A stretch of 64,000 nt of DNA from Trichoderma breve (Eukaryota > Ascomycota > Sordariomycetes > Hypocreales > Hypocreaceae): positions 7,254,001 to 7,318,000 of the forward strand of contig NC_079232.1 in the NCBI RefSeq assembly GCF_028502605.1, read 5' to 3'. Within the stretch, counting starts at the first letter, position 1. The number at the start of each line of letters is the position of its first letter. Under the pieces are notes generated by a model. That model saw only the letters and a list, made by a program, of their open reading frames with translations, was not told the origin of the DNA and ran no database searches. Below are positions 47,129 to 56,326 of the stretch, piece after piece. A program made the position numbers and the translations under genes.

Positions 47129-47699
47129 ATGCATTTCTCCAACATCTTCGTCGCCATCTCCCTGGTTTCTTCAGCCCTCGCGCTGCCTATGAACATCACG
47201 CCGCTCGAGAGGAGAGCACTGCAATTCCGCGAATACGCCGATTTTCAGGTTTCTGACGGCAAGGCCGGAAATGCTTTGGCCGAAGTTCAAGCAAAGTTTC
47301 CTGTAAGTTTTTATTTTTACCATTCAGCATCATTTGGCTAATTGGCTCTAGATTGATACAAGCAATCTGAAGGGCGTCTCTGCTAGCGATCTGGCCATCA
47401 TCAACGCGGCTCGAGAGACCGCAGAGGCAGCCGAGACTGATGCATTCAACGGTCAAATCAAGGCGGCAAGTGGTGCCGATGCGACAGCATTGCAAAATGG
47501 CAAGATTAAGAACAAGGTTCTGAAGTTGTTCTTGGAGGTGACTGCGCTCCAGATCCAGCAGGCTCAGGGCAAAGACAAGCAGGATAAGATTGATGAGGAG
47601 CAGACCAAGCTCAACAACAACATCAACTTGGATAAGAAGGCGGCCGGTCAAGCAAGTAAGGGAGTTGTTTTCACGGATGATGTTCAGCCCGACAACTAG
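47129..47699 (+). CDS. Small secreted helical protein
   Basis: Exons are 47129-47302 and 47352-47699, total 522 nt, 173 residues, in frame. The signal peptide MHFSNIFVAISLVSSALA is cleaved near ALA-LP, followed by a Lys/Glu/Gln-rich protein with no Cys in its mature part. Segments such as ASDLAIINAARETAEAAETDAFN and DKQDKIDEEQTKLNNNINLDKKAAGQ predict long helices. The build resembles the small secreted proteins of ascomycetes reported in stress and plant interaction, whose function is unknown. TATAAA lies at 46894-46899 and the 5' leader is about 200 bp. Confidence 0.75.
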
Positions 47700-49469
47700 G
47701 TTAGGAAACTCAGCTTAGTTTAGTGTAAAGCATTGTTCAATCCCAATCTATCTCGTCTATACCGGTGATTTTATAAAGATGCAGCTATTAATTTGAATGC
47801 CAAGGATATGTGAATTCTTGGGTTTGCGAGTTGCTGAGCATTTGGTTTGTGATCAGAAGGTATACACGCTGTGTTAGCCGTTGAACGCAAATATGCACTG
47901 AGTAAAAATGCTTTGAGCAAATTCATGGTCGCTGAATAGGACGAGATATATAAATCAAGTGATTATGATATAGTGAATGAGCAATGTGATGAATGGTTTG
48001 AGGTTAAACATGATTGATGTGCAGTTTATTTACGTCTTTATATACCTTGGATTGAGTATATGATGATCCTTATTAGGATCCTGAAAATAATGTATCTCGG
48101 CATTCCCTCTGGAGTAAACTATTTCGCCGGCAATTGTATGTTAAGCTACTGCAGACGTCACTGCTCGCAGAATCATCCGCTTTAGGAACTTCATGGGCGA
48201 TGCCAGGAGTGGCGAAGTATAGTCGCTCCACAAATCCTACAGGCTCCGTCGATCTCAAGTATTTTGACAGCATTTTATTAGTTGAATAGGATAATTTACA
48301 TTAATTAAAGGGGTTGGAAATAATTAATGTTAATAATAAAGAAAGAGGTTTTGACTGAAACGTATGTGAGCTAGAGGAAGTGTAGGCACTTCTGCCTGAT
48401 TTTGTGGTAACATAGACTATGGCTGAGTTTGTATAGAAGAGTACATACCATAGGAACGTTGACGTAGTCAAGTCCCTTGTTATAGACATGGCTTAGCATG
48501 CAACATAGCAGCGAAGGAACTCCGACATTATAGTTGACATATAGAACTATAAGTTTCGCGTCCTTGTCGCATCTTGGGTCAGTGCGGGTCTAATGTACTG
48601 ACGGCGTTTCTGTGTGCAGTCAGAGACACAGGCTTCTCCAGGGAAGATGTACAGTCAACACTGCGAACCGTTAGTACGGCCAGTGAGAGAGAAAAGAGAT
48701 ATTTTGTAGGGAGAACAACTGCAGGAAATATTGCGCGACATCTACTTATTAAATACTTTGGAACTCGATCAAACTGCCCTCCCCGAGACTAAACCACCGT
48801 ATAGCGGCAATTCATGGCCGCAAAATAGATCACAGCATTTGTAGGGTTCTAAATGCTGGAGATTTAACTAGTTTAGCCGATCGTAGATTCACCAGCTCGT
48901 GAATAGCATAGTAACAGACAAGAAAACTCCAAAGAAGAATTGGATGCGACCACGGATGGCCTGCCGGTTGTTGTCAGTATATTAGGCAATCAACATATTC
49001 CAAATTGGAGTTAAGCACAGTCTTTAAGGCCAATTCACTCATACCATCTATTCTAAACGAATAAATTCAGGGTAGACTGGCCGAAAGAAGAGGATTCAGC
49101 GATTCAGCCTCGATATCCCCCTGAATTGTAGCAGCTTACACGTATTCATTAGGACAAGCTTCGCCCCAAGCCTAGCCACATCGGGAGGATTGTGCGATAT
49201 GGGATCACCTTGGCCTCCAACGTTGCCTGCCTCCCATTCGTTTTCCCTCATGGATCTCTGCATCTATTTAATTATGGCTTCTGATGAGTACTTATACTCT
49301 TTGAGTTTCCATCTTCAACATCCAACATCCATCAACATCCAACATCAACATCCAAACTCAACTTCCAAACTCAACTTCCAAACTCAACATCCAAATCCAA
49401 CATCCAGCTCCAACGTCCTCTACTCAACGTATATCCTAGCCGGCTTGGATCTTGTCTGCCTGTCAAGAT
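47700..49469. other. Intergenic region
   Basis: 1.77 kb. Short ORFs at 48073-48273 and 48574-48792 show no recognisable family. The last 160 bp carry an imperfect tandem repeat (49310-49413), probably in the leader of the next gene. Confidence 0.45.
49310..49413 (+). repeat. Imperfect CAACATCCA / 13-bp tandem repeat
   Basis: A C/A-rich run of variants of CAACATCCA, including three consecutive 13-bp units CCAAACTCAACTT or close to it at 49351-49389. It lies 60-160 bp upstream of the DUF7702-like gene's ATG. Confidence 0.8.
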
Positions 49470-50463
49470 ATGACCCTCGACACCCACGGAAAACTTGCAC
49501 TGGTGGAAGTGATTGTCTACATTCCCGTCGGCCTCTTTTGCATTTACAATAACATTCGGCATGGCTTCAGAAGGGATGCTGGCTGGATCTATCTCACTAT
49601 ATTTACCATCAGTACGTTTTTCGTCTATCGCATGTTCTTATTGTGGAAACTTTCACCTAACTAGAAACCCTCTTGCAGTTAAGATAGCGGGATCCATCAT
49701 GACAATGGAGATTGAAAATGGCAAAGACCAGAATCTAACAACGACGGCGGCTATTTTGAACACGGTCGCACTCTCGCCTTTGCTCAACGCTTCATTGAGT
49801 TTCTTGAATGTCGGGTATGTACTAGCCTATCCCATAAAGCCTGGGACAAATCTAAACATCACTAGATTGAACAAGTCTCGATCGTTCACACGCCACATTG
49901 CAGCGGCATTGAAACCGCTTCATTTGCTCATCATCTTCGGCCTCATCCTCAGCGTTTCTGGCGGTATCAGTCGAACGAAAACGTCGCAAAATAGTCTGGA
50001 TGACGGCGCGCGGGAACTCCAGGCCGCATCTGGCGTGTTTGCACTTACTTGGGTACTCATGGCCTTCGCATGCCTAATATATATGGCAAACATGTATCAT
50101 GTTCAACGTTCTGCGAAGAGAGTACGTACAAACTATTACACCATCGGATTATATTAAGAAATGTTAACTAACTTGAGCTAATAGCTGATTGTATCAGTAA
50201 CTCTGGCGATGCCTCTGCTATGCATACGAGTGGTTTACTCGGGGCTAAATGCAATAAATCTCGATACCAGCTCCTCTACCGGGCATACCGCAAAGTTTAA
50301 CCCCGTCACCGGTGACTGGCGCATATACTTAGCGCTAGGCCTCGTCCCAGAATTTGGTGTTGTCTTTCTTTACACAATCTGTGGAATTATCAACTCTCTC
50401 AGCAAGGCTAAAGATACTGCATCTGAATACGAAGGAATTGGGCCCCTCTCATCCACGATATAG
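49470..50463 (+). CDS. Seven-helix membrane protein, DUF7702-like
   Basis: Exons are 49470-49611, 49679-50121 and 50185-50463, total 864 nt, 287 residues, in frame. About seven hydrophobic helices: LALVEVIVYIPVGLFCIYNN, a second near LTIFTISIIKIAGSIM, then LNTVALSPLLNASLSFLNVGYVLA, LHLLIIFGLILSVSGGI, GVFALTWVLMAFACLIYMANMYHV, VSVTLAMPLLCIRVVYSGLNAI and LALGLVPEFGVVFLYTICGI. The layout agrees with the fungal DUF7702 family, distant from RTA1-like and PTH11-like proteins. Ligand and function are unknown. It should sit in the plasma membrane with the N-terminus outside and a short acidic tail inside. There is no signal peptide and no CFEM domain. Confidence 0.78.
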
Positions 50464-51198
50464 AAACCTATAGCTGGCAAGAGGTCATTTCTTTTGTTTA
50501 TTCTGTTCTTATTCTACACCTCCATCTCTATTCTATCCATTAACTTTCCTTCTTATACTATTCGACTTATAACATAAACTTTAGAAAATATAGTTGGTAT
50601 GCAACGCAAAGCTGAAGTCAATTACTTAAAGAAAAACAGTGAGATGATTGCACGTGCCATCTGCACGTTATCACTAATTCACGACGAGCCTCAAAGCGGT
50701 GCATTTCACGACTGTAGCTTAGCAGCCAGCCACGTGGATCGCATTGGCGGCTGCTTAGCCACCCTCCTAGTCTACTATACATATGAATATTTATTATTGG
50801 TATAGAAAGGTGCCTGGTGATGATGTGTAATAGATTTAATATGTTCCCAAAAGAAATACCTACCAGTAAGAAAGCAATGTACCATTTTATGTATACTGGT
50901 AATTGAACCAAAGGTACAAATTTGGTTAGCATCTCGTATGACTTACTGAATACATGTAAGAGGCATCCAATGTCATGCTCATCGCCAGCAGCCCTTAACC
51001 CAATTAGGCTCATTCCGCGACGTGGGTTTAGTAAGAGGCGCATCGCATCACTGCTGTCGCGGCTCGCAATCATGTCAAATTCTCAATCTTCCTCCAAAAT
51101 TTTTTTTTTGTTAGTTCTGAAAGCATTTATGTTACTACAGTATACAATTGTTCGAAAGATATACAGCTTTGGGCCACGGAGGCACTGCAATATGAAGC
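50464..51198. other. Intergenic region
   Basis: 735 bp. The minus-strand ORF at 50618-51073 is not supported by any motif. The end is the promoter of the disrupted regulator. Confidence 0.45.
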
Positions 51199-51805
51199 AT
51201 GGTTGGCATCGGCGGTAGAAGTCGCGGCTGCAAGACTTGTCGTCGGGCCCGGGTGAAATGTGGTAAGGAGTATAATCTCGAGAACTTGCGAAGCCTGGTC
51301 TCGGTCTGCATGGCAATTTATGCTAATAAATCCAGATGAAACTCAGCCTAGTTGTCGCCGCTGCGTTCGTCTAAACTTACCATGTGAAGGTCTCAATGCT
51401 TTCCCTGTCTTCATAGACGGCCTCTCCTTTGCCGAGATTCGGGAGGATGACAAGAAACCCAATAATGTCATGATAAAGATTTCGACACCCCTAGCCTCCA
51501 GCAATCCCAACGTGGATGAGGACGGTTTGTTTCTGAACCACCTTATAAGAAGTCTCTTCACAGCCTCTCAAGTCGAGATTTCGACGAGCAAATCCAGTGT
51601 GTCTCCCTGGCTAATTGCCTCGATTCGGGCGACCAATCACAACCGCATCCCGGACCTTGCCATTCGAGCTTGTGCTGCTGTGTATTTTGGAAAGACACAC
51701 TGCCAATCATCTGCAGTCGAACGGGGGGCCAAATTATATACCCACGTCCTCCGTGAACTTCGGAAAGAATTGATCGACTCCGAGCGACTCCGACATACCG
51801 ATACT

Positions 51806-51818
51806 TTAGTGACTACTT
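51806..51818. repeat. Target-site duplication, left copy
   Basis: TTAGTGACTACTT, identical to 52081-52093. Direct 13-bp repeats flanking an insert are typical of LINE-type integration. Confidence 0.85.
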
Positions 51819-52080
51819 GTTTGTTTGTTTGTTTGTTTGTTTTATTATTAACGTCCGCTAAGTAAACTAGTTACATAAGTCCTCATCTGGGCACTAGGAC
51901 GGTAGGAGCCGCCGAGTTCAGATCGGGCGTTCGCTACGTTTCAATGTGACAAAGGAAATGGGGAAGTGTCAATCTGTTTTACGTGTCTGTCTCTATAGGG
52001 GGGGGGCCGTATGGGCTTGTCTCCTCCACCAGTTTTTGGAAATCCTTATATCCCCCGTCGCCGAGGAGGTATTGGATGTG
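51819..52080 (-). mobile_element. 5'-truncated non-LTR retrotransposon-like insertion, 262 bp
   Basis: The insert reads 5' to 3' on the minus strand and ends in (AAAC)6 (51819-51842 as GTTT on the plus strand) directly against the duplication. A 3' simple-sequence tail, a short length and 13-bp direct repeats fit a 5'-truncated LINE copy made by target-primed reverse transcription. Its interior has a stretch of C (nine) and an unremarkable 3' UTR-like sequence. No Pol III B box is seen, so a tRNA-derived SINE is less likely. The parent element is not in the window. Confidence 0.7.
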
Positions 52081-52093
52081 TTAGTGACTACTT
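52081..52093. repeat. Target-site duplication, right copy
   Basis: Second copy of the 13-bp sequence at 51806-51818. The gene's frame resumes from its last base. Confidence 0.85.
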
Positions 52094-53262
52094 TATTGCT
52101 AGCACTATATGAGATGATCTCTTTTAGTGACATAAACGGATGGTTAAGCCATTTTCTGGGAATTGGACACCTTGTAAGGCATTACATGGAGACTTTGGCT
52201 CTGCAAATCTGACTGGGAATTGTTCCGTCGCAGATCAAGTTTCGAGGGGCTCAGAATCACCAAAATGGCAACGATAAAGACTTATTCCTTACTACGCGCT
52301 CTTCTATTGTCAGTAGATACCGGATTGCCACCATCTGTATCTTGAGCTGATAAAGCATAGATTCTTGCATATCTCGTTCGGAACCAACGCTGTTTTCTTG
52401 AAGAAGATGCGTGGAGAGTGGTGCCATGGGCAAATGACCCAACTTCCAAGACAACAATGGATTGCCTTCTTGACATATTCTGCCATTTGCCTGGTGTAGT
52501 GGAAGATATGAAAGCATTAAAAGCCAGTACGAGTGCAACAGAAGAACTCTCAGTATCCTACATAATCCTTGGCATCCAAATCAAGGCACTCGTCGAAAAA
52601 CTTATTAGTTGGAGGATAAAATGGGAAGAGGATCACTCGAATACTTATTTTAATGTCGGATGGGACATTTTAAAGCAGTTGGGGGTCGCTTATCTGGACT
52701 CGTACCCCTTCCCCACAGCAATCTTCTTCTCCGAACCTGTTCGAGTTACGGAACTTTGCATGTATAATGCTCTCTTAGTTCTTCTGCAACAGCTCTGGAA
52801 GCAGCTTCCAGACTACGTCGGTCTGACATCTCCATTTGACGAGGTCAACTCTAGTTGGCCCCAGCCGTCAATTTTCTTAGCTCCCGGAAATGGGTCAGCA
52901 GAAGAGGTCGTTGGAGAGATTTGCAAATTGGTTTACTCCCAGTTTCTGAGCCATCCTGGGAAAAGCGGTGCGCTCCATGTCATGTTCCCTCTTCAAGTTG
53001 CGCAACGCAGCATTAGCCCTGGGTCTCTGGAGGCGCAATGGCTAGGTAAGGTTGTTTGCCATATTGCAGATGACTATGGATTTAATGTTGTCAGGTATTC
53101 TGAAGAGTTCAGAGAAGGTGGGATTATTGTATGAGCATCTGAGGTAGTCTTTAGGCTACAGGTACATATACCTACAGGTATTCTTAATATTGACTTCAAA
53201 CGAGGCTAACAAATTTTCGTTTTCTGTTCCACCCCAAAAGTCAAAGATGCGCAGGCCCCAAG

Positions 53263-54313
53263 TCAATCATTGGATGCGATATTTGCATTCGCCGGTGCCA
53301 GAAACCGATTCGACAGACCTACTTGATTGGTAAATTTGTGGAAAACCATCTCTAGAAACCCATTCAAGCCCAAAGTCTGCGGGCCGCCATTGAGCTCTAC
53401 CATCTTGATTGCCCCTTGCATGTGTCGCCTAGACGTCTCCAAGTCACCCAGTGAGATCTGAGATTAAAGTGTCATAGTTAGCTTTGGAACTTTACAAGCA
53501 TAGAAACATTTGGAGCCAGATTCTCACATCATCCAATGCCAATACCATCGTCTCGGCTATAATTGAGTCGGTAAATGGAGCTTGTCCCGTGTTAAAAGAG
53601 ATGGCCTCGTTCAGAGTCTGGAAACAGACTAGCTTGTACCGAGTAGCTTGCTCGGTATACATCTGATTCTGGTGTGGGTGATATGGCTGGTGGAAAATGG
53701 AGAGGTACCGAGACGCAATAAGTAAGATACCACTAAGAAACCCTACATCGCTGAGGCTGAGTCGTATCCATTCGTCTATCATGCTATCCACAAATGACGA
53801 TCCAGGAAATCTAAACCTGGCACAGTGCTCTAGTAGATATGGGGAGACAGTTGTCACATCTGCCAAGCATTGTCAATCTGTTGGTTTGATGATCCTGGTG
53901 AATGATTTGGCTCAACTCCACTCACATTGATCTAGCAAAAAATGCTCCATATTCGTCAGGGGCCTTATGAAGCTCTCAAAAGGGTCTCCCCTCCCTGAAC
54001 CTAGACCACCTGGACTGCTGTTCGACATCAGTACAGCCGGTGCCTCTAACTCTAGCCCCACACCCCGTCTTGATGGAGTTTTCTTTACGCTTTGTTCATC
54101 TTCCAGAGGGTGTCGTGGTCGCTTTTGTTGAAATTCAATTGCTTTGGATAATTGGTATGCTTTGACTCTAGCAACCCTCACCCTAGCATGAGCTGTACGG
54201 GCAGCGTAAGAGTGAACTACAGTCCGCTGTTGTGAAGAAAGCCCTTCCGTCTCAGGATGGGCTACAATTATAAATGGTGTTGTGGCAATCGGCTTCATGT
54301 TTGGGGACGACAT
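53263..54313 (-). CDS. Fungal_trans_2-like regulator without zinc cluster (three exons)
   Basis: Exons are 54313-53926, 53859-53528 and 53457-53263, total 915 nt, 304 residues, in frame. The N-terminus FIIVAHPETEGLSSQQRTVVHSYAAR leads into a basic helix (ARVRVARVKAYQ), then a Ser/Pro linker ending DPFESFIRPLTNMEHFLLDQ. The body, SPYLLEHCARFRFPGSSFVDSMIDEWIRLSLSD to ETSRRHMQGAIKMVELNGGPQTLGLNGFLEMVFHKF, is typical of DUF3468/Fungal_trans_2 proteins. The chain is short, ending soon after that helix, whereas relatives often run another 100-200 residues. It may be a natural short form. No Zn2Cys6 motif is found upstream. It is convergent with the disrupted Zn2Cys6 gene, 128 bp apart. Confidence 0.78.
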
Positions 54314-54905
54314 TATCGGATCTGATCAACTGCTTCCAATCTGGAAACAATGAGTCTTGGCATTAATGAAGGAATCTGAGTAGGCAACCCTGCCACATTT
54401 AAGACAGCCCACCGGCAGAATTTGTCAGCGTCTAGTTGATAACAGGAGGGGCTGTTTCACGGCACAAGTGGTAGTAGAGAGCTAAGTTCAAATTAGATTT
54501 GCTGCTCTCAAATTGTATTCAAATTGTCTGGTCTGACCTGATCCGACATATCCAAATGAGTTGCCCTAGTCTGTCTATAATATGGGGCAAGATGAGCTGG
54601 ACGTAAACTCTCATTAGTAAGTAGCTCATAAGGCGGTATTTTGCCAAGACTTGCGATTTCCATGTTGGGTAAAGACTTCTTTACCTACATTCCTAAATCC
54701 CGATGATAAATTGTTGTATTATTGAGCAACAACATAACTCAACATGATAGATAGAGTATATATAGTCTCCTGGTTGCTAAACGATGAAAGTCTCATCATG
54801 ATATCATGATTGGGCTTTTACAGATCTCTCATTCAACTCAATTCTTTTTTATCTACTGCCAGAAGGTAATTATCTCCAAGGCCAAAATACAAGGGCTAGA
54901 GAACA
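54314..54905. promoter_or_regulatory. Divergent promoter between regulator and oxidoreductase
   Basis: 592 bp between two outward-facing starts. TATATATAG-like sequence at about 54757-54765 is about 145 bp before the oxidoreductase ATG. No ORF. Confidence 0.45.
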
Positions 54906-56015
54906 ATGGCGGACTTACCAACATCAATGCGGGCGCTCGTTGTCAAAGGCCCTAGTGACGGCGCCATTGAAACCATTGCCGTTCCGCAACCAGGACCAGG
55001 TAGCCTCGTCGTCCGCGTAATCGACGTGCTTTTATACAAGACTACACCCGCCTTCTTTGACGGAGCCAACGCCGCCGCTGGCATGACACTGCCTTATCCT
55101 GTGGTTTTTGGTGGTGCCGCTGTTGGCCGCGTTGCAGCCACTGGGCCAGATACAACTGCATTCAATGAAGGCCAGCTTGTGCTTATTGAACCCAACTTGC
55201 GAGCCCGCGACGATCCTAATGTAGCTGTGGTTTGGGGCGGCTTCGATGGCTTCGATTCGCGCACGAAACAGTTTGTCAAGAATAACTGGCGTGACGGAAG
55301 CTGGGCCGAATATGTGCGAGCCCCATTAGAGAATACCTGGGCCCTGAACGAGGACAAGCTTATCGGCAAGTTGGGGTTACAGACCCAAGATCTCTTGCAT
55401 CTAGGTTATCTCTCTGTTTTGTACGCAGGCCTTAGGAGGATTGATGTTAAAGCAGGGGAGACAGTTCTGATATGTCCTGCCACTGGTATTTTTAGCAATG
55501 GCGCCATTGCCATTGCAAGAGCCTTTGGCCTCAACGTTATTGCTGGCGGTCGCAATACCGAGAGCTTGGACGCACTCAAGGCTCGATTCCCAGGGATCCA
55601 AACAGTTCAGCTGAAGGGCGAACAGGAGGATGCTGGTGCCATCCAAGCTCTAGGTCCCATCGATGCCTTTGTCGATATCGGACCAGCAGCCGCCACTGGA
55701 ACCTCTTATCTTGCCTCTTGCATCCTCTCTGTCCGAAAGGGAGGCCGCGTGTGTCTCATGGGCGGCCGAGCAGACACAACGCTGCCGGTCCCATACTTAT
55801 TTATGATGTTTAATAACATTATTTTGAGGGGTTCACTCATGTACGAGGACGAAGACGTTAAAGGGCTTCTAAAGCTGGCTGAATCGGGTATTTTGAAGCT
55901 TAATGCAGAGGGCGGCCTTGGAGTTTTGGCGTCTTATCCGCTTGAGGACTATGCTAAGGCGCTGGAAGCAGCAAAAAACTGCGCAGATGGGAAAATCGTT
56001 GTTGTAAATCCCTGA
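54906..56015 (+). CDS. Zinc-free medium-chain dehydrogenase/reductase (MDR)
   Basis: A single exon of 369 residues. The N-terminal GroES-like half has VVFGGAAVGRVAATGPD in place of the usual GHE. The zinc-ligand Cys and His are missing, and there is no structural-zinc cysteine loop. The nucleotide-binding turn is TGIFSNGAIAIARAFG, followed by KGGRVCLMGGRAD. It is therefore a zinc-independent MDR, like quinone oxidoreductases, trans-enoyl reductases or other fungal accessory reductases using NADPH. Stand-alone enoyl reductases of PKS clusters belong to this superfamily, but no PKS is in the window. It is convergent with an MFS exporter and next to a regulator, so a small metabolite unit is possible. 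Confidence 0.82.
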   Translation: MADLPTSMRALVVKGPSDGAIETIAVPQPGPGSLVVRVIDVLLYKTTPAFFDGANAAAGMTLPYPVVFGGAAVGRVAATGPDTTAFNEGQLVLIEPNLRARDDPNVAVVWGGFDGFDSRTKQFVKNNWRDGSWAEYVRAPLENTWALNEDKLIGKLGLQTQDLLHLGYLSVLYAGLRRIDVKAGETVLICPATGIFSNGAIAIARAFGLNVIAGGRNTESLDALKARFPGIQTVQLKGEQEDAGAIQALGPIDAFVDIGPAAATGTSYLASCILSVRKGGRVCLMGGRADTTLPVPYLFMMFNNIILRGSLMYEDEDVKGLLKLAESGILKLNAEGGLGVLASYPLEDYAKALEAAKNCADGKIVVVNP

Positions 56016-56326
56016 GTTTAGATCATGCGGTGTGAAGACGTTGGTGCTCTACTCTGGAATTTAGAGGTAAGAGAGAAAGGCACAATGTTTACTATAAAAG
56101 AAATATTATTTAAATAAATCTGAATTTCCAATCTAGTCAGGATTGCCATCATAGTCACATGTAAACATTCATCGAGTGACTCATCACGTCCCAAAACTTC
56201 CCATGATCTGACGATGATAAACAAGTCTCTTATCCAAATCAAACAAGCTTGTAACTGTCAACTTGTAGAAATAGTGATCATGCAGACTCTAATCATTGAC
56301 AATTTGGGAAAGAGTTGAGTTTCCTG
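56016..56326. other. Intergenic region between convergent genes
   Basis: 311 bp, AT-rich, holding both 3' flanks. Nothing else seen. Confidence 0.5.

Larger units (their letters stand above)
51199..53134 (+). pseudogene. Zn2Cys6 transcription factor disrupted by a retroelement-like insertion
   Basis: The original exons are 51199-51262, 51336-51818 continuing at 52094-52173, 52234-52308 and 52361-53134. Without the insert (and one copy of the 13 bp repeat) these add to 1476 nt, 491 residues, with no other defect. The zinc cluster CKTCRRARVKC, six residues, CRRCVRLNLPC crosses intron 1. The Fungal_trans_2 body continues on both sides of the insert: DTLVTT, then LLLALYEMISFSDINGWLSHFLGIGHL, FRGAQNHQNGNDKDLFL, FLEEDAWRVVPWANDPTSKT. 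As it stands, translation reads into the GTTT repeat and stops at 51865, cutting the protein to about 200 residues. An out-of-frame ATG lies seven bases before the start. Confidence 0.85.

Noticed and set aside
48073..48273. 66-codon minus-strand ORF with an ATG start
   Set aside because: No homology feature, no flanking gene structure, and length within chance expectation.
51819..52080. The insert as a retained intron of the regulator
   Set aside because: It starts with GT, but it is 262 bp with flanking 13-bp direct repeats and a tetranucleotide tail. Removal must include one repeat to restore frame, and its right end (GTGTG before the repeat) has no AG acceptor at the needed place.
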